Part shown: in pieces, positions 17,937 to 26,290 of the stretch
Position numbering within the stretch: position 1 is the stretch's first letter
Layout of the letters: each line of letters opens with the position of its first letter
Assembly: GCA_025655575.1 (NCBI GenBank)
Contig: JAHXIP010000003.1
Span: 62,001 to 126,000 of the forward strand
From: Candidatus Thiodiazotropha sp. (ex Monitilora ramsayi)
GTDB lineage: Bacteria > Pseudomonadota > Gammaproteobacteria > Chromatiales > Chromatiaceae
Reading direction: 5' to 3'
Length of the DNA: 64,000 bases
Program-made: the position numbers and the translations under genes
The notes under the pieces: model-generated
Seen by the model: only the letters and a program-made list of their open reading frames with translations
Database searches by the model: none
Told to the model about the DNA's origin: nothing

Positions 17937-18530
17937 ATGAGTATTAATGCCGACACAAAAGATCGAATTTTAGCCACTGCCCGTGAACTGTTTCATGGAC
18001 GCAGCTATGCCGATGTAGGCATTAAGGAGATCTGTACCCTGGCAAATGTACAGAAAGGCAGCTTTTACCACTTCTTCCCGTCTAAGCAGGATCTGGCCAT
18101 GGCGGTCATTGACGACATGTCCGATGACTGGGCGCAAGGCTTCGTCGCTGAGGCCTTCGATGAAGCACTGCCTCCTATTGAGCGTCTCGACTATATGGTC
18201 GATGCCATCTACTACTGGCAGAAAGCAGCCAAGAGCGCTGAGGGTCGTATGCCCGGGTGTCTGTTCGGCAATCTGGCCCTCGAAGTCAGTACCCGAGATG
18301 AAGTCCTCCGGGCCAGACTGAATGCTGTTTTCGATAAGGCCAGTGCCAGTTTCCACAAAGCTCTGGAGCAGGCAGTGGAGTTGGGCGAGATGCCTCCCCT
18401 CGATACGGCAGCAACTGCCACGGCAATGCTGGCCTACCTGGAAGGCGTCATTCTACTCGCTAAGACACGCAATGATCCCGAGGTAGTAAGAATTCTGGGT
18501 CCTGCAATTAAAAGCATTCGTATAGAATAG
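17937..18530 (+). CDS. TetR/AcrR-family transcriptional regulator
   Basis: 197-residue repressor. The N-terminal helix-turn-helix (residues about 8-55) has ILATARELFHGRSYADVGIKEI and KGSFYHFFPSKQDLAMAV. The C-terminal ligand-binding half (LDYMVDAIYYW to AMLAYLEGVILLAK) resembles the TetR_C_16/NemR-type group, and a Cys in PGCLFGNLALEVS could sense thiols or electrophiles, which is inference. The ATG is only 6 bases after the -10 box and has no ribosome-binding site. Identical operators lie before this gene and before tusA, so it likely controls itself and the tusA-dsrE2 pair. Confidence 0.92.
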   Translation: MSINADTKDRILATARELFHGRSYADVGIKEICTLANVQKGSFYHFFPSKQDLAMAVIDDMSDDWAQGFVAEAFDEALPPIERLDYMVDAIYYWQKAAKSAEGRMPGCLFGNLALEVSTRDEVLRARLNAVFDKASASFHKALEQAVELGEMPPLDTAATATAMLAYLEGVILLAKTRNDPEVVRILGPAIKSIRIE

Positions 18531-18563
18531 AGGCATCCTAACTGAGGGCTATTTTTTTCATCT

Positions 18564-18582
18564 TATAATTGACCGACCGGTC
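18564..18582 (+). promoter_or_regulatory. tusA-dsrE2 promoter -10 box and TetR-type operator
   Basis: A perfect TATAAT (18564-18569) overlaps by one base the operator TTGACCGACCGGTC (18569-18582), identical to that in the tetR promoter. No good -35 is visible. Bound repressor would cover the transcription start. Confidence 0.75.
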
Positions 18583-18627
18583 ATCTCTGCGGGAATAATA
18601 CCGCTTAACTGTAGAAGGAGAAACGCG

Positions 18628-18858
18628 ATGAATGAAACCAAGCACACCCTGGACGCAAGGGGATTGAACTGTCCCCTACCGATCCTGAGAACCAAGAAAG
18701 CCATTGCCGCATTGGCATCCGGTGAGATTCTGGAAGTCACCGCAACCGATCCCGGCTCTGTTAAAGACCTGGATTCGTTCTGTAGCCAGACCGGAAACGA
18801 AATGGTTTCCAGCGAAGCGCATGAAGATGGATTTTTTTTCAGAATCCGCAAGGCTTGA
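18628..18858 (+). CDS. tusA: TusA sulfurtransferase
   Basis: 76-residue cytoplasmic persulfide carrier. The conserved motif is LDARGLNCPLPILRTKKAI, with Cys of CPxP as the sulfur-carrying residue. In sulfur oxidisers TusA passes sulfane sulfur among rhodanese, DsrE-type proteins and the Dsr or Hdr machinery. AGAAGGAG lies 8 bases upstream. It is followed 19 bases later by dsrE2, a pairing known from sulfur-oxidising bacteria. Confidence 0.95.
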   Translation: MNETKHTLDARGLNCPLPILRTKKAIAALASGEILEVTATDPGSVKDLDSFCSQTGNEMVSSEAHEDGFFFRIRKA

Positions 18859-18877
18859 TCCCATAAGGAGTCGCATC

Positions 18878-19483
18878 ATGAGCAGTACAGCACCACGGGT
18901 CGATATCTCGGCCAAAGATCTAGATACCTGGTTTAATCAGCGATTCGACGAGAAGATGGCTGAGCGCGAAGCCGCTCACATTCCGTCAATGACGATTATT
19001 GCCACAAAGGGAACCCTGGATATGGCATACCCTCCCTTTATCCTCGCCTCAACGGCAGCGGCACTGGGATGGGATGTCTCCATATTCTTTACCTTTTATG
19101 GATTAAACCTGTTGAAACAGGAACTGGATCTAAAGGTAAGCCCACTGGGCAACCCAGCCATGCCGATGAAATTGCCTGAAGGGCCCGCATGGCTCAAAGG
19201 TAAGGAGATTCCAATGCCAACATCGGTGATGACATTGGTACCAGGGTTTGAATCTATGGCGACGGGCATGATGAAAAAGACCATGGACAACAAGGGTATT
19301 GCACGCATCGACCAACTGCGCGAGATGTGTGTCGAGGCCGAAGTCAAACTCGTTGCCTGCCAAATGACAGTGGACCTGTTTGATTACGGTAAAGAGGCGT
19401 TCATTCCCGAGATTGAAGAGTGGGTCGGCGCGGCAAGTTTTCTGCCTCGTGCGTTGAAAGCAGACGTAAACCTGTTCATCTGA
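18878..19483 (+). CDS. dsrE2: DsrE-family sulfur carrier, DsrE2 type
   Basis: 201 residues from ATG 18878, which has AAGGAG 7-8 bases upstream. The frame opens earlier inside tusA, but that part is not protein-like. The DsrE/F-like fold is recognised in MTIIATKGTLDMAYPPFILA, AALGWDVSIFFTFYGLNLL and the C-terminal VKLVACQMTVDLF, whose Cys is the likely persulfide site. Hydrophobic stretches suggest membrane association, typical of DsrE2. It is in an operon with tusA and probably under TetR control. Confidence 0.88.
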   Translation: MSSTAPRVDISAKDLDTWFNQRFDEKMAEREAAHIPSMTIIATKGTLDMAYPPFILASTAAALGWDVSIFFTFYGLNLLKQELDLKVSPLGNPAMPMKLPEGPAWLKGKEIPMPTSVMTLVPGFESMATGMMKKTMDNKGIARIDQLREMCVEAEVKLVACQMTVDLFDYGKEAFIPEIEEWVGAASFLPRALKADVNLFI

Positions 19484-19520
19484 CAGGGGCTAAGTGTGTC
19501 ATGTGGTGATACTCAGTAAA

Positions 19521-19611
19521 CCCACATGTCCCATGAGCGATAATGCGAGCGGTAGATTGATCTCAACCTGGTCAGTCAAGTCATTACCCTATCGCTAATG
19601 TGACATGTGGG
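19521..19611. repeat. Long stem-loop between convergent dsrE2 and the acidic coiled-coil gene
   Basis: The 22-base arm at 19521-19542 (CCCACATGTCCCATGAGCGA...) pairs with 19590-19611 with two mismatches, around a 47-base loop. A partial third copy (CATGTGG) lies at 19500-19506. The hairpin is positioned to end transcription from both sides, but no T-run follows either arm. Confidence 0.6.
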
Positions 19612-19675
19612 CCTGTCCGATAAGGGGCCTGGCAGGAAATTGTAGGAACAACAGACTTAAACGCGACAGCTCTCC

Positions 19676-20779
19676 TTACTGCCCTTCTTTTTTCTCATCA
19701 TGGGATGCGGCATCCTCTTCCAGAAGCTTTGCCCACTCCTCTTCAAGTGACCCGGCCCCACCTTCCTGTGCTTCCAATGGATTGCCCTCTAATTCTGGAA
19801 TATCGATATCCACTTGGGCAACCTCATCCATCAGCGACTCAGCAGGTGCTGCAGAATCTTCACTGACAGACTCCACAAGTTCTTCTTGAGTCATCTCATC
19901 TGCAATCCCCATCACCTCATCGATGATCTCAGAAACCTCCTCATCCACAGCGTTTGCTGACTCTTCGTCAGTATCGGATGAATCCATTTCATCCCCTGCT
20001 GCATCATTCACCACTATGTCATCTACCTGAAAATCAGGGATATCAATCTCAACCGCACTCTCCTGCGGTTCTACATCGGGAGTGACCGGCTCGCTAATTT
20101 CAATAGCAGCATCAGCCGCTATTGGAGGCTCAGTTGATTCGGCAGCAGACTCATCAACCTCGATTGAAACGTCACCTTCTGCAACAGCCGAGTCCGGTAC
20201 CGGCGCTGGATCAGGCGCCGCCTTTTCAAAGGTATTATCAGCGCCACCAGCGAACATGGTTGAGTATTCATTGAGCATTCGCCCCATGGTATCCATGGTG
20301 ACCTTTAACTCATCCGAGAGACGTTCATTCTCTTCTCTCAAATGCTTCAACTCTTCTTCACTTTCGGCATCGTTATGGCTTTGTGGTGCCTCAGCTACAG
20401 TCCCATCCGGTGTCTTCAGCATCTGATAAGAGAGTACCAGGTTCTCCACATCCACATCGACCTGCTGCAAGAAGACCTGATCATCCTTGAGAAAACCATT
20501 AATGATATTCTGATAGAGTCGCATCTCCGCCTGGGTGATATTGTGTAAAGTCTGCTCCAGCTCACTCCCCTCATAACCATAGTGTGTGGTTAACAGGGCT
20601 TTCAGTCGCTCGGATCGCTGGGGCTTGTCGCCCTGCACACGCTCTGCCAAATGCTGTGCCGCTTTCCGTATACGTCCTTTTCTTAACAGGGCAAAGAGTA
20701 CCAATACGCCACAGAGTACCAGCAGACCGACCAGAACTTCGCCGGCAATCAATACCGTGAGTTGGCTAAGCTCAATCAT
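19676..20779 (-). CDS. Unknown membrane-anchored acidic coiled-coil protein
   Basis: 367 residues. There is one N-terminal membrane helix (about 8-32), a basic stretch, a helical cytoplasmic region (45-125), then a coiled coil (about 138-165, EEELKHLREENERLSDEL). A very acidic Pro/Ala/Glu/Asp-rich tail (175-360) looks disordered. I recognise no catalytic motif. Its start overlaps the end of the VWA gene by 4 bases, which points to a functional pair. A scaffold role in the inner membrane is inference. Confidence 0.8.
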   Translation of the reverse strand: MIELSQLTVLIAGEVLVGLLVLCGVLVLFALLRKGRIRKAAQHLAERVQGDKPQRSERLKALLTTHYGYEGSELEQTLHNITQAEMRLYQNIINGFLKDDQVFLQQVDVDVENLVLSYQMLKTPDGTVAEAPQSHNDAESEEELKHLREENERLSDELKVTMDTMGRMLNEYSTMFAGGADNTFEKAAPDPAPVPDSAVAEGDVSIEVDESAAESTEPPIAADAAIEISEPVTPDVEPQESAVEIDIPDFQVDDIVVNDAAGDEMDSSDTDEESANAVDEEVSEIIDEVMGIADEMTQEELVESVSEDSAAPAESLMDEVAQVDIDIPELEGNPLEAQEGGAGSLEEEWAKLLEEDAASHDEKKEGQ

Positions 20780-22626
20780 TGGGCACTCTCCTTTTCACCA
20801 ACCTCTGTCTGCTCTGCAGGTTCCTCGACAAGACTGATCATGTTGCGCTGATTTCGTTTACGTATCCACCAGAATGCACCGCCCGCGATCAGCACGACCA
20901 ATAGATTGACCACAACAAACCAGATAGCGGAACTAACCCAACTACTCTCTTCTTCCACCTCTACAGCAGGCTCTGGCTCTGGCTCAGGCTCAGGTGCAGG
21001 TTCTGGCTCTGGTTCGGGTGCGCTTTCAGGCGGTGGCTCGGGTGCAGCCACAGGTTCCGGCGGCGCAATGCGCATACCCTCCACTTCAATCGGATCATCA
21101 AGATAGGTCAGCTGCTCACCGGTCAGAGATTTCGCCGTTGCTTTTAAGCTAATTCTGCGAGGTCCCGAAAAACCCATCAAATCAATCTCTGACTGGTAAC
21201 TGCCTGGTGTAGTCTCCAGTAGTGTGAGATCAACCTGCTCTCCGTCGGCAGCCTCCAGCCAGGCCTCAATCTGCAGACTTTGAGGATCGACGAGCGTCTC
21301 GTCTGCTGCCAGACTCAGTGTCAATGCTTCACCACTTTCTGTTGGCACCGCTTGCAGTACAACCGGCGGTACGACCTCAAAGGTAAGACGTTTCTCACGT
21401 ACGAAGGTACGCCCTTTTGCATTGATCACCAGTTCGCCGAGCCCCCCATTGAGCGACTCACCTCCGAACTGCATAGTGAAGCGTCCATCATGAGCTGTCT
21501 CGTCCTCTCTGCCCCCATCATCCAATAGCGGTCTGGGCTCATGCTCACCGTTCACATCCTTCTGGGTCGTGGAGACTTCTACAACTTTCAGGAACGCCTC
21601 CTTACGAATCAGTTTTCCGTGATCGGTAAAGCTGACCCCGAAGGGCACGACCTGACCATGGATCAGGCGGTTTGGTAACTCCGTGGCCTTCATTTTCAAG
21701 TCAGTCACCACCATGACACGATTGTCCGGATCCATCTCAGCGCGAATGCGCCACTCTCCGGAGGCAGGGTCTGCAATCGTCAGCATGTCGTAGCTCTGGT
21801 CCCGATGCCACTCTACATTGGACGGTGTACTCCCGGCGTTAAACGTCTTGCCATCAGGTTTTATCACCTCTGTAGGCTCGGCATCCGGCTTGTGGAATAC
21901 CAACACTGTAGCCTCGGTAATGGAATCATCGATAGTGAATTTATTGTCTTTCAGCGGCACGGCATCCGGCTTACCCACCTTTTCGAAGATACGCAGAAAG
22001 ACTCTCTGCAACTGATCCGCGTTCTCCACCTGTTCATACCAGCCACCAGTAGCGTCTGCCAATTCCCGCATCAGCTTATGGTCTGCATTCTTCGATAGGG
22101 CGATGGTGTGAACAGATGCATTTCGTGCCTGAAGTTTGGGCAGAATTTTTTGCAGTATTCGTTTACGTGATGCAGCGTTTTTCGTCTTATCTTTGGAGAT
22201 ATCGACCATACCGTCGGTCAGCAGAATCACGCTGCGTTTGAATCCCTTGGGTGGGCCTTCCCAGTCCTCAGTGGCGCGTTTGAGTGCATCCTCGATATTG
22301 GTGTACTGACCCGGTGAGCCGATCGATTTGGAGCTCCTGCGTGCCTTCGATTTCCACGCCTGATCCACCTGTCCCAGCGGAATCTGCATATTGACGTACT
22401 GACCGAAGGTCCAGACACCGGCACGGGTGGAAGGTGGCAGCAACCCCACCAGCAGACGTAATGCAGGACGCCGCAGGTTCTTTGGATCGTTCTGCTTCAT
22501 GCTGCCTGAGACATCGATCAGGATACGCACATCCGCACGCTCCTCTACCGCAGCGAATGGCGTGGTCGCAAAGGGCAGTAGAAGAAAAATCAGTAAAAAC
22601 AGCGACAGGCGCTTTCCTTTCAACAT
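20776..22626 (-). CDS. VWA-domain transmembrane protein
   Basis: About 616 residues from ATG 22626 (MLKGKRLSLFLL). An in-frame GTG at 22674 would add 16 residues. A signal peptide is followed by a VWA domain with MIDAS motif VRILIDVSGSMKQND and VILLTDGMVDISKD. The middle region (about 220-500) looks like beta-sandwich repeats. A Pro-Glu repeat linker (PEPEPEPAPEPEPEPEP) then leads to a single C-terminal membrane helix (WFVVVNLLVVLIAGGAFWWI) and a basic tail. Most of the protein should be periplasmic. The ligand is unknown. Confidence 0.88.
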   Translation of the reverse strand: MLKGKRLSLFLLIFLLLPFATTPFAAVEERADVRILIDVSGSMKQNDPKNLRRPALRLLVGLLPPSTRAGVWTFGQYVNMQIPLGQVDQAWKSKARRSSKSIGSPGQYTNIEDALKRATEDWEGPPKGFKRSVILLTDGMVDISKDKTKNAASRKRILQKILPKLQARNASVHTIALSKNADHKLMRELADATGGWYEQVENADQLQRVFLRIFEKVGKPDAVPLKDNKFTIDDSITEATVLVFHKPDAEPTEVIKPDGKTFNAGSTPSNVEWHRDQSYDMLTIADPASGEWRIRAEMDPDNRVMVVTDLKMKATELPNRLIHGQVVPFGVSFTDHGKLIRKEAFLKVVEVSTTQKDVNGEHEPRPLLDDGGREDETAHDGRFTMQFGGESLNGGLGELVINAKGRTFVREKRLTFEVVPPVVLQAVPTESGEALTLSLAADETLVDPQSLQIEAWLEAADGEQVDLTLLETTPGSYQSEIDLMGFSGPRRISLKATAKSLTGEQLTYLDDPIEVEGMRIAPPEPVAAPEPPPESAPEPEPEPAPEPEPEPEPAVEVEEESSWVSSAIWFVVVNLLVVLIAGGAFWWIRKRNQRNMISLVEEPAEQTEVGEKESAQ

Positions 22627-22749
22627 CCTCAATTCATCCCATACAGATAGGGCGATCACCGAATGGATCGTCACTAACCGTTAGCGGCGAAGAGGAATAG
22701 CACTTTAATTCTGAATATCCGATGGATAAGGGCGATAAGGCCAATCAGG

Positions 22750-23628
22750 TTAATAGTAGGGAGAGAGTTTCCCGTCAGGCTGATCGTGAAACCGCTTGTA
22801 TGACCATTGATACTGCTCCGGCTGATGTCTGATCACCGTCTCAAGCCCCTGATTCAGTGCAGCTGCGGCAACCTGCGGATCTTTATCATCGATGCTGGGA
22901 GGCGCAGGATAGTAGTGAATATGATATCCCCGCCCTTTGGGCAGCCGCTCGGCATAGCCGTAGATTACCTTTGCCCCGGTCTTTCTCGCCAGACGGTTGA
23001 TCAGCAACATGGTCAACGCCGGTATACCGAAAAATGGTGCGAATACCGATGCCCGGGCTGATTTCGGCTGCTGGTCGGGCAGGATACAGGTGGTACCCCC
23101 AGACTGTAACGCCAGATAGATCTGCTTGACTCCCTGGGTATCAGTCGATACCAGCGTGGAACCGTTGCGCTCGCGGGCCTGCTTGACCAGATCCTCCAGC
23201 TGGGACTCTCTCGGTGGACGGTAGAGAGAGGTGATCTTTTCACTGGGCGGCAAAGTCAGGCCAAGCACCTCCCAACACCCTAAGTGCGGCAGTAGCAAGA
23301 TCAGGCCCTGCCCAGGGTCCCTCTCCAATAATGATGCGCCACTGACGTCCTGAACCAGGCTTGAAACCTCATCCATGGGACGAAACCAGATATAGGGCAG
23401 TTCCATCAGACTACAGCCAATCTGCTGTAGGATAGTGCGTCGCAAGGTCCTTCTGTCCTGTGGGGAAAGCCCAGGATAGCAGAGCTCAAGATTTACCTGG
23501 GTTGCATGTCGTTCCCGATTGGGAAACCAATCATAGAAAATGCCCAATATTCGTCCGATGGCATGCAGCCAGGAGAGCGGCAAGAACCCCAATCGGCGCC
23601 ACAACGAAATAAGGAATCGAATCAACAT
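22750..23628 (-). CDS. LpxL/HtrB-family lipid A acyltransferase
   Basis: 292-residue inner-membrane acyltransferase that adds a late acyl chain to lipid A or a related lipid. An N-terminal hydrophobic helix is followed by the HX4E catalytic pair in LLLPHLGCWEVLGL. Further family blocks are TSLYRPPRES, CILPDQQPKSARASVFAPFFG and the ending YQWSYKRFHDQPDG. The enzyme cannot be assigned to LpxL, LpxM or LpxP from sequence alone. It is monocistronic and divergent from the rhodanese. Confidence 0.93.
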   Translation of the reverse strand: MLIRFLISLWRRLGFLPLSWLHAIGRILGIFYDWFPNRERHATQVNLELCYPGLSPQDRRTLRRTILQQIGCSLMELPYIWFRPMDEVSSLVQDVSGASLLERDPGQGLILLLPHLGCWEVLGLTLPPSEKITSLYRPPRESQLEDLVKQARERNGSTLVSTDTQGVKQIYLALQSGGTTCILPDQQPKSARASVFAPFFGIPALTMLLINRLARKTGAKVIYGYAERLPKGRGYHIHYYPAPPSIDDKDPQVAAAALNQGLETVIRHQPEQYQWSYKRFHDQPDGKLSPYY

Positions 23629-23818
23629 GGCGTGATTCTACCCTGTCTCTGTCGGTGTAAGAAGACATCGTCACTGGATATCGCAAGACTGATGAATCCT
23701 TCTACAGCCCCCTTTTTCAGATCTAACCATGGAAATCATACCGTCTGAATTTCTTTGTAATCATCTCTAGACCATCTAACATGAAGGAAAAGACAACAAC
23801 CGATACGAGCGTAACCCG

Positions 23819-24250
23819 ATGAGTGATGATAAACACCCCCATAGCATGACCCCGCAACAGGCTTTACAGATGATGGATGATGATCCGCGCACCGTATTGG
23901 TCGATATCCGTTCGAGTATGGAGTTCTTGTTTGTCGGACATCCCAAAGGTGCTGTGCATATACCCTGGATCGACGAACCTGAATGGACCGTCAACCCCCA
24001 TTTCGTTACAGATATCAGAAAACTCCTGCTTGGTGGCACAGTCTGCACCATCGATGAAGGATGTGCGCCGGTGATTTTAATCTGCCGCAGCGGCAAACGT
24101 TCGCTCGAGGCAGGTAAGGCGTTACTGGAATCTGGATTTATCCGTGTCTACCACATCGATGAAGGCTTTGAAGGTGAACTGGACGATCATCATCAACGCA
24201 GTACCAGCGGTGGTTGGCGATTTCACGGTTTGCCCTGGGAACAGTGCTGA
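23819..24250 (+). CDS. Rhodanese-domain protein
   Basis: 143-residue single-domain sulfurtransferase with no signal peptide. The active-site loop is CRSGKRSLEAG, and VLVDIRSSMEF and GHPKGAVHIPW are conserved rhodanese blocks. It ends in GGWRFHGLPW, a tail common to the GlpE-like/PspE-unlike group found in sulfur oxidisers. It may donate sulfane sulfur to the TusA encoded 5 kb away, which is inference. It stands alone between divergent and convergent neighbours. Confidence 0.9.
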   Translation: MSDDKHPHSMTPQQALQMMDDDPRTVLVDIRSSMEFLFVGHPKGAVHIPWIDEPEWTVNPHFVTDIRKLLLGGTVCTIDEGCAPVILICRSGKRSLEAGKALLESGFIRVYHIDEGFEGELDDHHQRSTSGGWRFHGLPWEQC

Positions 24251-24441
24251 TAGCGTGTTCAAGCCTACCTTTGTCCTGCGTTCCAGGGCTTGCCAAAGAA
24301 ATTCCCATTAATCAAGAACCACGATTGATCAAGACTCTGCTTGAAGTCCTGAGCTCAATCTATTTGCATACCGGGATAATAGAAGCCTCGCGCCAGTCTG
24401 AAAATCGATTACACGCATCTGGAACAGGCATCCATAGCGAA

Positions 24442-25218
24442 TCAGTTTTTTATACCGACCCCTCGTGACAGCAGGGAGAGGCTAAACAGGGTCAGTAGAA
24501 CAATGAATATGAGAATAATCCCCAAGGCAACAACCAGATCGATATCCGATACTCCCAGGATACCGAAACGGAATGCGTTTACCATGTAGAGAACCGGATT
24601 GATCAATGAAACATCCTGCCAGAAAGACGGCAGCAAGCTAATTGAATAGAAGACACCTCCCAGGTAGGTCAATGGTGTCAACACGAAGGTGGGAACGATG
24701 GAAATATCATCAAAACTTTGGGCATACACTGCATTAATAAATCCAGCCAGTGCGAACAGGATAGAAGTGAGGACAAAGACAAGTAGTGTGATGCTGTAGC
24801 TATTGATCTGCAGATCGGTAAAGAATAGGGAGATTATCGTCACTACCACACCGACCAGCGTACCCCGTGTCACCCCACCCACGACATAACCACTCAGAAT
24901 CACCCAGTTTGGCACGGGGGCAATCAGCAGCTCCTCGATATAGTGTTGCAGCTTGGTACTGAAAAAGGATGACACCACATTGGCGTATGAGTTCTGAATC
25001 ACTGCCATGAGAATCAGACCCGGCACGATGAAGTCTATATAGCTGTAACCCTCCATCTCGCCAATCCGTTCACCAATCAGCTTGCCGAAGATGACAAAGT
25101 AGAGCGTTGTGGTGATTGCCGGTGGCAGTATGGTCTGCACCCAGATGCGCATAAAGCGCAGTATCTCCTTTGTGACAATAGTCTGAAATGCGATACGGTA
25201 GACCCGCCAGAAATTCAC
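24442..25218 (-). CDS. yadH: ABC-2 type transporter permease (YadH-like)
   Basis: 258-residue integral membrane protein with six hydrophobic segments. It starts MNFWRVYRIAFQTIVTKEIL and contains PPAITTTLYFVIFGKLIGERIG and QNSYANVVSSFF, close to E. coli YadH. It forms the channel of an exporter with the ATPase, whose stop overlaps this start by 4 bases. The substrate is unknown. Confidence 0.92.
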   Translation of the reverse strand: MNFWRVYRIAFQTIVTKEILRFMRIWVQTILPPAITTTLYFVIFGKLIGERIGEMEGYSYIDFIVPGLILMAVIQNSYANVVSSFFSTKLQHYIEELLIAPVPNWVILSGYVVGGVTRGTLVGVVVTIISLFFTDLQINSYSITLLVFVLTSILFALAGFINAVYAQSFDDISIVPTFVLTPLTYLGGVFYSISLLPSFWQDVSLINPVLYMVNAFRFGILGVSDIDLVVALGIILIFIVLLTLFSLSLLSRGVGIKN

Positions 25219-26144
25219 GATGAGACACTCCCGCTCGAGCGGTCCACCAGATCAATGAATAGCTGTTCCAATCGGTTCTGCTTATTGCGCATACTGACTA
25301 CCGAAATACCCTGTTGCGAGAGTTGTGAAAAAAGATCATTCATCGATTGCTCACGCAATACTTCAACCTCTAGCGTCCGCCCATCCTGAAGACTAACGGT
25401 ATATCCCGGCACGTCGGGTACAACCTCAAGTGGCTGATCAAGATTAAGCACGAAGATTTCTGTATTTAACTGACTCAACAATTTTGCCATGCTGGTTTGT
25501 TCGATGATTTGACCATGATCGATGATGGCGATATTCCTGCAGAGACTCTCGGCCTCTTCAAGATAGTGCGTGGTCAGAATGATAGTCGTACCCTGCCGAT
25601 TGATCTCGCGGAGGAACGTCCACATGGAGCGACGAATCTCGATATCAACCCCTGCAGTCGGTTCATCGAGAATCAGGAGTTGCGGCTGGTGCACCAAGGC
25701 CCGGGCAATCATCAATCGTCGCTTCATGCCACCGGATAACCAGCGGGCCTGACTCTGCCGCTTGTCCCATAGGTCGAGCTGCTTCAGATAGGTTTCAGCA
25801 CGCTGATAGGCGAGCGTGCGTGGGATACCATAATACCCGGCCTGGTTGATCAGGATCTCCTCCACAGGCTCCCACATATTGAAATTGAATTCCTGGGGCA
25901 CCAGGCCGATGAGACGTTTCGCCGTCTCCCGTTCCGAGTCCAGATCATGGCCATAGATCGAGACCCGACCAGCTGATTTGGTGATCAACGAAGCGATGAC
26001 GCTGATCACCGTCGATTTACCCGCCCCATTGGGTCCCAGCAGGGCATAGAAATCCCCTGCTTCCACCGTCAGGTTGATCCCTTTCAGGGCTTCAAAGCCA
26101 TTACGATATGTCTTGCGGAGATTGTCGATAGAAAGTGCAGTCAC
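25215..26144 (-). CDS. yadG: ABC transporter ATP-binding protein (YadG-like)
   Basis: About 309 residues from GTG 26144, chosen because TALSIDNLRKTYRNG aligns with the usual YadG start. An upstream GTG at 26177 is possible, and neither has a clear ribosome-binding site. Walker A is LLGPNGAGKST. GLVPQEFNFN is diagnostic of the YadG group, the signature is LSGGMKRRLMIARAL, and Walker B is LLILDEPTAGVD. It powers export through the YadH-like permease encoded immediately after. Confidence 0.92.
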   Translation of the reverse strand: MTALSIDNLRKTYRNGFEALKGINLTVEAGDFYALLGPNGAGKSTVISVIASLITKSAGRVSIYGHDLDSERETAKRLIGLVPQEFNFNMWEPVEEILINQAGYYGIPRTLAYQRAETYLKQLDLWDKRQSQARWLSGGMKRRLMIARALVHQPQLLILDEPTAGVDIEIRRSMWTFLREINRQGTTIILTTHYLEEAESLCRNIAIIDHGQIIEQTSMAKLLSQLNTEIFVLNLDQPLEVVPDVPGYTVSLQDGRTLEVEVLREQSMNDLFSQLSQQGISVVSMRNKQNRLEQLFIDLVDRSSGSVSS

Positions 26145-26290
26145 AAGTACTAGGGTCGGGTGGGATAGAGGGGCCACATTGTATCGCTTGAGCCCGGGTC
26201 AATGCACGTTTGCATGAAGACCCTTCTACGACTAGACCATTGGCGGTGGCAGGGAGAAGAATTGCCGAGATCTGAGGGTGTTAACAGGCC

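Noticed and set aside
24251..24441. Gap between the rhodanese and yadH-like genes as a possible RNA gene
   Set aside because: I saw no clear hairpin with a T-run, promoter or conserved structure.
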